6,778 nt of DNA from CAYMJM01 sp964391325 (GTDB taxonomy: Bacteria > Patescibacteriota > Dojkabacteria > B142 > JAFGMG01): assembly GCA_964391325.1 (NCBI GenBank), contig CAYMJM010000032.1:1-6778 (forward strand), in the 5' to 3' direction. The first letter of the stretch is position 1. Each line of letters begins with the position of its first letter. This document shows, piece by piece, positions 1 to 5,548 of the stretch. The position numbers were made by a program, and so were the translations under genes. The notes below the pieces were generated by a model that made no database searches, had not been told where the DNA came from, and worked only from the letters and a program-made list of their open reading frames with translations.

Positions 1-165
1 TATAGAAACAAGGTTTTGTATTTTCACGTTATTTCCAATTTGAACCTCGAAATCTTTCTCCAATTCTTCAACCATTGGACCTTGCACAATGTGCCCACTC
101 TTGAGGACTTTATTAACTAAGTCGATCTCTTCTTCTTCTATAAGTGGTTTGGAAATGGGGATCAT
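1..165 (-). CDS. DegT/DnrJ/EryC1/StrS family sugar aminotransferase (partial, N-terminus only)
   Basis: The first 55 codons of a PLP-dependent aminotransferase that continues off the left edge. The translation opens MIPISKPLIEEEEIDLVNK and continues through a KSGHIVQGP stretch (residues 22-30) and VEELEKDF (32-39). This matches the start of DegT/DnrJ/EryC1/StrS enzymes, which typically begin with a P(I/V)xKP motif, an acidic stretch and SGxxxQGPxVxxFE. These enzymes transfer an amino group, usually from glutamate, to a keto-sugar nucleotide in the cytoplasm, giving amino sugars for O-antigen, capsule or glycoprotein glycans. The catalytic lysine and PLP-binding residues lie outside the window. 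The ATG at 165 was chosen because the family motif starts immediately after it; no Shine-Dalgarno sequence precedes it. It lies downstream of the dehydrogenase and glycosyltransferase genes across a 69-base spacer with its own candidate promoter. Family assignment is firm; the exact substrate cannot be read. Confidence 0.85.
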   Translation of the reverse strand, partial: MIPISKPLIEEEEIDLVNKVLKSGHIVQGPMVEELEKDFEVQIGNNVKIQNLVSI

Positions 166-194
166 AAAAAACGTATAACAAGTAAAGTCAAAAT

Positions 195-222
195 TGTATA
201 TTATGGTTTGCAGAAAAGTCAA
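195..222 (-). promoter_or_regulatory. Candidate sigma70-type promoter for the aminotransferase gene
   Basis: On the minus strand a -35 box TTGACT (217-222) is followed after a 16-base spacer by a -10 box TATACA (195-200). Transcription would start near 188, giving a leader of about 23 bases before the ATG at 165. It lies in the only non-coding stretch between the glycosyltransferase stop and the aminotransferase start. Both boxes are near consensus, but AT-rich spacers yield such matches by chance, and read-through from the upstream genes is equally possible because I see no terminator between them. Confidence 0.4.
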
Positions 223-234
223 TCAGCTCCAACG

Positions 235-1188
235 CTATTTACTCCTTTTATAAACCTGCTTTTTCGCATAGTACAAAAGCTTCTCCTGATTTAATCTTAC
301 GCGATCAAACATATCAGCAATGAGTCCTAAGAATATGATTCCTAAGCCCATAGTATTTAGATAGGCCCCTATCATCCCCACAGATATGTAAGGGGAGAAT
401 TTTGCATTTACAATATAATAAATCAGTAGGAAGATATCGAAAAGCAGGCCTATAAAAAATATCGTCAAGCCTAAAGTGCCAAAAAATTGTAATGGTTTGT
501 AATCCCTGATGGTCCTAAATATAATCCATGAGGTTTTTGAGGCATATTTAAAGATATTTCCGGCAACTCTAGATTTCCTATCAGCGAAGTATTTTACCTT
601 TACTGGTATCTGTACTATCCTTAACCCTTTCATGGATAAGTCTAAAAAGACTTCCTGAGTATAGGTAAATTTACCTAATAAATTCATATGCAACATTGCT
701 TCTCGATTATATGCTCTAAATCCTGATGAAACATCTTCAAATTCAGTTCCTGCAAGAAAGTTCACCAGTTTGTTCATTTGTTTGTTTCCCCAGTACTTAA
801 CTCTGGACATATTACTAGGTCTTCCTTTTGAAAATCTATTGGCTACTACCATATCAGCTTTATTTTCGAGGATTGGAGTAATAAGTTTTTGTATATCTTG
901 GGGGTCAAATTGTCCGTCAGCATCTATATTGACAAGGATGTCAGTATTATGTCCCAGTGCCCATTCAAGTCCTGTTTGGAATGCTTTCCCTACGCCTCTA
1001 TTTGTCTGATGTGATACTACTGCTGCGCCATTTCTTTTAGCAGTGACAGCAGTTTGATCAGACGACCCATCGTCTATGACTAAAACTTGAATTTTGTTAA
1101 TGCCTGTAAATTTAGAAGGAATTTTCTTTATTGTATTGGCAATAGATTTTTCTTCATTAAGAGCAGGAATTAAAACTGTTAGATTCAT
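235..1188 (-). CDS. GT2 family glycosyltransferase with two C-terminal membrane helices (polyprenyl-phosphate glycosyltransferase type)
   Basis: A 317-residue family 2 glycosyltransferase of the DPM1/GtrB/ArnC-like group. The GT-A domain spans about residues 1-225: LIPALNEE near the start, the nucleotide-binding VIDDGSSD (37-44), the metal-binding DAD within NIDADGQFD (88-95), and SSGFRAYN (154-161), a signature of dolichyl/polyprenyl-phosphate sugar synthases. Two hydrophobic helices follow (about 235-262 and 268-292), then a basic tail ending KKQVYKRSK. Enzymes of this shape commonly move a sugar from a nucleotide donor to a membrane polyprenyl phosphate at the cytoplasmic face; donor and acceptor here are not determinable. 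Its ATG overlaps the stop of the upstream dehydrogenase gene by four bases (ATGA), so translation is very likely coupled and the dehydrogenase product or a derivative may feed this pathway. The start is fixed by the coupling and by the family N-terminus. The gene ends with TAG. Confidence 0.9.
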   Translation of the reverse strand: MNLTVLIPALNEEKSIANTIKKIPSKFTGINKIQVLVIDDGSSDQTAVTAKRNGAAVVSHQTNRGVGKAFQTGLEWALGHNTDILVNIDADGQFDPQDIQKLITPILENKADMVVANRFSKGRPSNMSRVKYWGNKQMNKLVNFLAGTEFEDVSSGFRAYNREAMLHMNLLGKFTYTQEVFLDLSMKGLRIVQIPVKVKYFADRKSRVAGNIFKYASKTSWIIFRTIRDYKPLQFFGTLGLTIFFIGLLFDIFLLIYYIVNAKFSPYISVGMIGAYLNTMGLGIIFLGLIADMFDRVRLNQEKLLYYAKKQVYKRSK

Positions 1189-2456
1189 CGACCGATACCC
1201 TGATAAATAATATTGGCAGAGATAATAGACTGCTTATCGAGTTTATTTCTTCCATCTACAATAACCTTTATACCGTATTTTTGTAAAACTTTACCGGTTA
1301 AAGTCAGGAATTTTTTATGGGCAGTTATAAGAACTATGGCGTCTGAGTATTCTAGAACTGATTCCAGGCTGCCGTCTGAATAATCTTCGAAATACGGATC
1401 AAATTTCATTACTTCTCCTCCTTGAGCTTTTATCAGTTCTATTATTTCAAATGCTGGAGATTCTCGAAGGTCTGCTACTTCGGGTTTGTAAGCTAATCCC
1501 AAAACACCAACTTTTGTACCATTTATTGGCTTTTTAATCCTGTTAAGACCTTCAGCGAGTCTTTTGACTGTATATTCAGGCATAGAGTTGTTAATTTCCC
1601 GGGCTTCTTTTAGGAATCTATGATTGAAATTTGACTTCTCAGCCCTTTTAATTAGGTAATAAGGATCAACTGCAATACAATGTCCTCCGACTCCTGCTCC
1701 TGGCCAGTGAGCCATAAAACCAAAGGGCTTGTTGCTTGACGCCTGTATTGTTTCTATAAGATCAATCCCCATAGCATCAAATGATTTTGCCAGCTCGTTA
1801 ACATAGGCAATATTAATGTCTCTGAATGTGTTCTCTATAACTTTTGTTGCTTCGGCAACTTTAAGGGAAGATACTTCATTTATCTCAGTATTTAGAATAT
1901 CTCTGTAAAAGTTGGCAATTTCTTTATTCTTACTTATGTTAAGGGATCCAATATTTCGGGGAATATTATATAAATTCCATTTTGGGTCGCCAGGATTGAT
2001 CCTTTCGGGACAGTGACTTAAGTTAAAATCTCTACCGCCTTCTAATTTTGTTTCTTTTTCTATAATTGGTAGGATTACCTCTTCACAAGTGCCTGGATTG
2101 ACTGTGGATTCTAAAATTACATTTGCTCCCGGTTTTAGATATTCTGAAATAGTGGTGGCTGCTGCCTGAATATGCCTATAATCAGGGGCATGGTCATCTA
2201 GTACCGGAGTAGGGACTGCAATTATGAAAATATCCGAAGCCTCTAGCTGAGACTTATCAGTTGTTGCTTTGATTGGATACCGTTTTAATTCAGTTTTGAC
2301 TAACTCATCTTCCAGAGGAGAGGTTTTGTTATTGATAAGATCTACTTTCTCCTGATTCAAATCAAATCCAACCAGATCATATTTGCCTGATTTTTGAATG
2401 GCGATGGCAAGTGGAAGTCCAACATACCCAAGTCCAATAACAGTAATTTTTTTCAT
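1185..2456 (-). CDS. Nucleotide-sugar 6-dehydrogenase, UDP-GlcNAc/UDP-ManNAc dehydrogenase type (WbpA/WecC/TviB-like)
   Basis: A 423-residue member of the UDP-glucose/GDP-mannose dehydrogenase family, full length. These enzymes oxidise the C6 hydroxyl of a UDP-sugar to a carboxylate with two NAD+, giving a UDP-uronic acid in the cytoplasm. An N-terminal Rossmann motif GLGYVG is at 8-13. ESTVNPGT (116-123) and HCPERINPGD (148-157) follow; the latter resembles dehydrogenases of N-acetylated substrates more than plain UDP-glucose dehydrogenase. The central helix holds K205 and N209, and the catalytic cysteine is C260 in GVGGHCIAVDPYYL. The C-terminal domain starts near 312 with GTKVGVLGLAYKP and DLRESPA. 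It precedes the GT2 gene with an ATGA overlap and shares the module with a DegT-type aminotransferase, as in aminated uronic-acid pathways. Substrate choice is inferred, so no symbol is given. A candidate promoter lies just upstream; the start lacks a clear ribosome binding site. Confidence 0.93.
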   Translation of the reverse strand: MKKITVIGLGYVGLPLAIAIQKSGKYDLVGFDLNQEKVDLINNKTSPLEDELVKTELKRYPIKATTDKSQLEASDIFIIAVPTPVLDDHAPDYRHIQAAATTISEYLKPGANVILESTVNPGTCEEVILPIIEKETKLEGGRDFNLSHCPERINPGDPKWNLYNIPRNIGSLNISKNKEIANFYRDILNTEINEVSSLKVAEATKVIENTFRDINIAYVNELAKSFDAMGIDLIETIQASSNKPFGFMAHWPGAGVGGHCIAVDPYYLIKRAEKSNFNHRFLKEAREINNSMPEYTVKRLAEGLNRIKKPINGTKVGVLGLAYKPEVADLRESPAFEIIELIKAQGGEVMKFDPYFEDYSDGSLESVLEYSDAIVLITAHKKFLTLTGKVLQKYGIKVIVDGRNKLDKQSIISANIIYQGIGR

Positions 2457-2479
2457 CTTTTAGTAATAAAAGCTGGATA

Positions 2480-2508
2480 ATTTTACTACTTAAGTGGTTA
2501 AGGGGCAA
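2480..2508 (-). promoter_or_regulatory. Candidate promoter for the dehydrogenase-glycosyltransferase unit, with a palindrome in the spacer
   Basis: On the minus strand TTGCCC (2503-2508) and TAAAAT (2480-2485) are separated by exactly 17 bases, a good sigma70-like arrangement (4/6 and 5/6 matches). The start point would be near 2473, leaving a short leader of about 17 bases before the ATG at 2456. The spacer contains an inverted repeat CTTAA-CCAC-TTAAG (2489-2502) that could be an operator or chance. Its place in the 65-base gap between the anchored-protein gene and the dehydrogenase supports a separate transcription unit for the glycan genes. Confidence 0.45.
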
Positions 2509-2521
2509 ACCATAAGACAGA

Positions 2522-3187
2522 TTAATGTATTTCTAGTAGTCTTAGTGTTGAAAAAACATTATCACAATATTTTAAATTTTGCACGTCATTTGTGCTGCAT
2601 ATGAGTTCTAACTTCACAGTGCTTAACGGATCCTTCTCAAGCGTGCTATGTGCAGATGCACAAGCGACTCCTTCAGAACAGTTTCCTGTGCCTGGTGAGT
2701 AGTTTTCTGTATAGTAGTAAAAATTTTCAGTGGGATCTTTGATTCGATAGACAAGTTCCGTATCAAAGGTGAAATCCATAAGCTGAAAATAGGGAGCTGA
2801 TTCATAATAGAAGGTGTGTTCTTCCTGGACGGATTTTATAGTGATGGTTACTCCTTGATCCATAATTGTCACTTCGGATTTACTAACATTTGTACTGAGT
2901 GTCTCTGGGTTTAAGATTTTTGCTACTAGTGAGTATGTAGCTGAGACCGTATCAGTATCCGGTTCAAGTTTATTTAATTCGATTTGTACGGTTTCGTACT
3001 CTTTTGTTGGATCTTCAATAATTTGATTAGTGTTTCCGGAGCCTTCTATTCCCAGGAGACGGGAAAGAACCGGGATACTAAGCTGTCCTTTGGAAATAAG
3101 GATGGATAATAAAAATATAGTAATAATTACGAGTGAAAATAGTAACAAAACGGCTGTTCTTCTTTGTATGGTATTCATCTCTAGCAT
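2522..3187 (-). CDS. Single-pass membrane-anchored extracytoplasmic protein of unknown function
   Basis: A 221-residue protein I do not recognise. The N-terminus has a basic patch (Arg9-Arg10), then a strongly hydrophobic segment at about 11-32, consistent with a signal anchor or uncleaved signal sequence. The rest is polar, acidic and beta-prone, with many Tyr/Phe-Glu/Asp stretches (FYYES at 126-130, NFYYYTENY at 155-163). Four cysteines lie in the C-terminal quarter (170, 176, 197, 208), spaced so that two disulfides are possible, which fits an exported domain. An in-frame TAG abuts the ATG at 3187, so the start is either 3187 or the in-frame ATG at 3178 (MNTIQRR); neither has a convincing ribosome binding site. 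It follows another anchored protein of similar length and architecture after 78 bases and precedes the glycan genes. The gene call is good because of the length and clear membrane signal; function is unknown. Confidence 0.72.
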   Translation of the reverse strand: MLEMNTIQRRTAVLLLFSLVIITIFLLSILISKGQLSIPVLSRLLGIEGSGNTNQIIEDPTKEYETVQIELNKLEPDTDTVSATYSLVAKILNPETLSTNVSKSEVTIMDQGVTITIKSVQEEHTFYYESAPYFQLMDFTFDTELVYRIKDPTENFYYYTENYSPGTGNCSEGVACASAHSTLEKDPLSTVKLELICSTNDVQNLKYCDNVFSTLRLLEIH

Positions 3188-3265
3188 CTATTAATGTAAT
3201 CTCATCAACCATGATAAATTAAAAGTTTTTTTAAAGCCAGGTAGCTTAGATATTTTTGGCGCAAT

Positions 3266-3916
3266 TTACTTTGACTGTGGTTGATCAAAATTTCTGGCAG
3301 AATTTAGAATTTCTTCGATGAGGTTGAGGCTGGTCTGTCCATCATCTCTGACTGCTAGAAAACCTTGAGTTGGAGAAGGTCCTGTATTAACTTTGCTTAC
3401 TCTTCTGATACCAAAGTAGAATTTCTCACTTGTTGCTTCGTCCCTTATGTCATAGATTATATAATCTTTTTCTTCATTTGATTTAATAACATCCTTGATA
3501 AAAGTGTCTTCATATGAGCCAAAGTTAGTCAGCCATCTGGATAGAGCATAATCAAAGCTGTCAACGGACATGCCTGTATAATCAATATAAATAGTCTCCG
3601 TCTCCTTTCGAGATATGATGTCAAATGTACCTCCAGATTCCATATCAATTACTGTCTCCCAGTCTGATGGATAAAGAACTTCAAACATTGGGACTATATG
3701 CTCAAAGTCATAGGTCAAACTTTCGAATTTAACGGTTTCTTGACTAGTACTCTCTATAGTGGTATCAGGCTGTTTGTTTTCTACCGGTAATTCGCCAGGG
3801 GAGTTTTCTTTATTTACGGTTTGATTGTTCTGTTTTAAATTTAAGATCAAAAAAATCCCTGCTGCTAACAAGCTTAAAGAGGCAATGAAGATGATACAAA
3901 TTTTTACGTACTTCAT
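3266..3916 (-). CDS. Membrane-anchored extracytoplasmic protein, possibly with a PsbP/MOG1-like domain
   Basis: A 216-residue protein with a hydrophobic N-terminal segment (about 5-26), then a low-complexity Asn/Glu/Pro/Thr linker (about 28-62) typical of a spacer between a membrane anchor and an outside domain. There is no cysteine after the hydrophobic segment, so it is an anchor or ordinary signal rather than a lipobox. The folded part (about 63-216) carries FEVLYPSDWE at 78-87 and ends EEILNSARNF (201-210). A YPxxW motif near the start and an IL-S-F-type ending are common in bacterial PsbP-like or DUF1795-like proteins, so that fold is a reasonable guess but not proven. It starts 25 bases after the CHAP gene stop, so the two are probably co-transcribed. 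No Shine-Dalgarno sequence precedes the ATG; the 14 bases ending in that ATG recur in front of the next gene. Confidence 0.72.
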   Translation of the reverse strand: MKYVKICIIFIASLSLLAAGIFLILNLKQNNQTVNKENSPGELPVENKQPDTTIESTSQETVKFESLTYDFEHIVPMFEVLYPSDWETVIDMESGGTFDIISRKETETIYIDYTGMSVDSFDYALSRWLTNFGSYEDTFIKDVIKSNEEKDYIIYDIRDEATSEKFYFGIRRVSKVNTGPSPTQGFLAVRDDGQTSLNLIEEILNSARNFDQPQSK

Positions 3917-3941
3917 GATAAATTAAATAACTAAATAATAA

Positions 3942-4661
3942 TTAATTTATTCTGGCATCTGGTGCTATTGTCAACTTGCCACCTGGTTTTATAGAAATTG
4001 TGTAAGTATTCAAGTTTAAATTGAGACTTGCTCCATTTTTAAGTTGTAATGTCCCACCTCTTTCAATAATAATGTTCCCATTATAGCTGGTATTGTTTGT
4101 GATCACACATGCGCTACTAATACTCCAGTTTTTCTGCGAAGGGGGTGAGCAACCTGAAGCGTTCTTTCCAAACTCTATAAAGGAGTATGGTTTAGAGTTA
4201 ATGATACTTCTAGTACTATAATTAGAGTCGCATCTATTCCAATTGTATTCAGATACTTTAAAATTATTCCCAGCTACTGATTCAACGTAGCCAACATGTC
4301 CAACGGGTCCTGATCCTTCTTGGTTCGCTTCAACAACAAAGATAGATCCTGGTATTGGATTCGTGCTTACAGTGAACCCTAAGTTTTTAGCATTATCATT
4401 CCAGTTATTTGCATTTCCGAAGCGACCTGTTTTACCGTTTGGACCTGTCATAGTATTATGGAAATTACTAGTTTGCATATCTGCTCTGTAAGCCGAGTAT
4501 GATGTGCAATATCGAGTATAAAAGTTCCATTTGTCAATTAAACCTTTTGCAGAGCTTTTATACGGATATCCTGTTGGATCGTTATTTGATGCATCAGCTT
4601 GAATATCCATGGCTGATATAAGTATTAATACGAAAGTCAGGGCAATAATATATTTTTTCAT
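3942..4661 (-). CDS. Secreted CHAP-domain protein (putative peptidoglycan hydrolase) with a beta-rich C-terminal tail
   Basis: A 239-residue exported protein. Residues 1-24 form a signal peptide: KK, a hydrophobic core, and a likely cleavage after QADA. Residues about 30-165 read as a CHAP (NlpC/P60-like cysteine hydrolase) domain: the nucleophile is C52 in YTRYCTSYSAYR, preceded by the usual aromatic-rich approach; PIPGSIFVVE (102-111) matches the strand before the histidine; H122 sits in GPVGHVGYVE; and EYNW (138-141) supplies the acidic/amide third residue. CHAP enzymes cleave amide bonds in peptidoglycan peptides or cross-bridges, as autolysins, lysins or secreted effectors. After Cys171 a short tail (about 178-239) has GNIIIERGGTLQLKNG and TISIKPGGKLTIAP, two turns resembling a beta-helix or beta-solenoid. 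It follows the adhesin-like gene by 75 bases and precedes two anchored proteins, suggesting a surface role. No ribosome binding site is evident. Confidence 0.85.
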   Translation of the reverse strand: MKKYIIALTFVLILISAMDIQADASNNDPTGYPYKSSAKGLIDKWNFYTRYCTSYSAYRADMQTSNFHNTMTGPNGKTGRFGNANNWNDNAKNLGFTVSTNPIPGSIFVVEANQEGSGPVGHVGYVESVAGNNFKVSEYNWNRCDSNYSTRSIINSKPYSFIEFGKNASGCSPPSQKNWSISSACVITNNTSYNGNIIIERGGTLQLKNGASLNLNLNTYTISIKPGGKLTIAPDARIN

Positions 4662-4736
4662 AACAATTACTTTACTTAATAAACTTATTTCTGATGTTGT
4701 TTAGTATCCAGCTTTCTCGTAGTTGTCCTCGCTACC

Positions 4737-5291
4737 TTAGCAGTTCCCAATACAGACTTCCCCGTTTGAATAGATCACAAACTTATCCTTGTTGTTGTTA
4801 TTATCACGAATTTTGAAATCACCTATGCCTGGGGAGCCTTCGTAGAGAGCCCAACCACCACCTGCATTCCTGGTGTCGTCCAGCACAAGAGCGGGAATGC
4901 CGCCTTCCACCTTTACGATTCGTGTATTAAAATTCACATTACCGTTAGATCTAAAAGTCATCCTGTCTACGTTTGCAAGATTATCTCTAAGTTTGAAGGC
5001 ACCCTGTTCTGGTGATCCAGCATACATAGCCCATTTTCCTCCATTTTCCCGTTCATCCTCAAAAATAAAAGCGGGGACAGTACCTTTAAGTCTCATTAGC
5101 CTCTTGGTGATGTCCAGTGGATATTGTGGTGCGCTAGTTCCGATTCCAACATTGCCTGAGGTATAGAAGATATTGTTATCAACTATCTGCCAGTCAACAA
5201 GTTGAGCGTTCACAGAATGGACTAATCCGAGAAGTATTGTTAGAGCTAACGAGGCTCCAAGTGTTATTGCAGAGAGTTTGCGGATTAACAT
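4737..5291 (-). CDS. Secreted tail-fibre/adhesin-like protein with two 60-residue repeats
   Basis: A 184-residue exported protein. Residues 1-29 form a classical signal peptide (RK, a hydrophobic core from about 9 to 26, cleavage after VNA). The mature part begins QLVDWQIVDNNIFYTSGNVGIGTSAPQ; the GNVGIGTSAP motif (46-55) is a hallmark of tail-fibre-like and adhesin-like beta-structured surface proteins in many bacteria and phages. Two repeats follow with an exact 60-residue period: PAFIFEDERENGGKWAMYAG (73-92) pairs with PALVLDDTRNAGGGWALYEG (133-152), then GAFKLRDN with GDFKIRDN, and FRSNGNV with IYSNGEV. The protein ends CIGNC, whose two cysteines may close the terminal turn. No enzymatic motif or peptidase S74-type chaperone domain is present, so a structural or binding role is most likely. 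It is first in the four-gene exported cassette after the assembly gap. The ATG at 5291 is fixed by the signal peptide. Confidence 0.8.
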   Translation of the reverse strand: MLIRKLSAITLGASLALTILLGLVHSVNAQLVDWQIVDNNIFYTSGNVGIGTSAPQYPLDITKRLMRLKGTVPAFIFEDERENGGKWAMYAGSPEQGAFKLRDNLANVDRMTFRSNGNVNFNTRIVKVEGGIPALVLDDTRNAGGGWALYEGSPGIGDFKIRDNNNNKDKFVIYSNGEVCIGNC

Positions 5292-5295
5292 TTGA

Positions 5296-5320
5296 GCTAG
5301 CTAAAAAATAATTAGCTAAC
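5296..5320 (-). repeat. Inverted repeat in the leader of the adhesin-like gene
   Basis: On the minus strand TTAGCTAA (part of the arm at 5312-5320) and TTAGCTAG (within 5296-5304) form a near-perfect stem of about 8 of 9 pairs around an AT-only loop of 7 bases, ending only five bases before the ATG at 5291. A hairpin here would cover the ribosome-binding region and could control translation. The U-rich loop and lack of a following U-tract argue against a terminator. The arms are AT-rich, so chance is possible. Confidence 0.35.
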
Positions 5321-5323
5321 TGT

Positions 5324-5405
5324 ATAGCGAGAAGGTGAAGTTGATACGAAGTATTTATTATTAAATTCTTAATTTATGTGAATTACGAATGAGGTCTCTC
5401 GCTAT
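5324..5405. repeat. 9-bp inverted repeat flanking an AT-rich intergenic segment
   Basis: ATAGCGAGA (5324-5332) is matched by its exact reverse complement TCTCGCTAT (5397-5405), with 64 bases of AT-rich sequence between. A partially related CTCGCTA occurs at about 4729-4735. The segment between the arms has smaller inverted repeats (for example AATTC and GAATT) but no open reading frame of note. It may be a decayed intergenic palindrome family or a regulatory region for the adhesin-like gene. A loose -35/-10 pair (TTCACA then TAATAA, minus strand) lies inside but is too weak to call. Confidence 0.4.
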
Positions 5406-5431
5406 TTATGGGTATTACTGTCACTTCGAGC

Positions 5432-5531
5432 NNNNNNNNNNNNNNNNNNNNNNNNNNNNNNNNNNNNNNNNNNNNNNNNNNNNNNNNNNNNNNNNNNNNN
5501 NNNNNNNNNNNNNNNNNNNNNNNNNNNNNNN
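5432..5531. other. Assembly gap (100 Ns)
   Basis: Exactly 100 undetermined bases separate the adhesin-like gene region from rfbA. A round 100 is the usual placeholder for a gap of unknown size, so the true distance, and whether genes such as rfbB, rfbC or rfbD lie within it, cannot be told. The left flank ends GTCACTTCGAGC and the right flank begins CTCG, which looks like the edge of a palindromic repeat. Contiguity between rfbA and the cassette to its left rests on the scaffold join. Confidence 0.98.
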
Positions 5532-5548
5532 CTCGTAATTTCAACCGA

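Noticed and set aside
770..1009. Plus-strand open frame of 79 codons
   Set aside because: It lies wholly antisense to the conserved GT2 domain coding region and its translation has no recognisable motif, so it is a shadow frame.
1185..1187. TGA read as glycine (SR1/Gracilibacteria-type recoding)
   Set aside because: The TGA ends a full-length dehydrogenase in a standard ATGA overlap with the next gene, and the other frames have no internal TGA, so the standard code fits.
2489..2502. CTTAA-CCAC-TTAAG as a terminator of the exported cassette
   Set aside because: A five-pair AT-rich stem without a following T-tract is unlikely to terminate; its place between -35 and -10 fits an operator better.
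2623..2805. Minus-strand open frame of 60 codons in another frame
   Set aside because: It is nested in the anchored-protein gene and has no domain-like character; the larger frame has a clear membrane anchor.
3188..3265. Possible intrinsic terminator after the 216-residue protein gene (AAGC...GCTT followed by A/T-rich sequence)
   Set aside because: The stem is only four pairs and the run after it is of A rather than T on the transcript.
4873..5166. Plus-strand open frame of 97 codons
   Set aside because: It is antisense to the repeat protein with its signal peptide and GNVGIGT motif; its Ser/Pro-rich translation reflects the opposite strand.
5389..5431. Plus-strand ATG with an open frame running into the gap
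   Set aside because: Only 14 codons are visible before the Ns and no initiation signal or similarity is seen; it cannot be supported.
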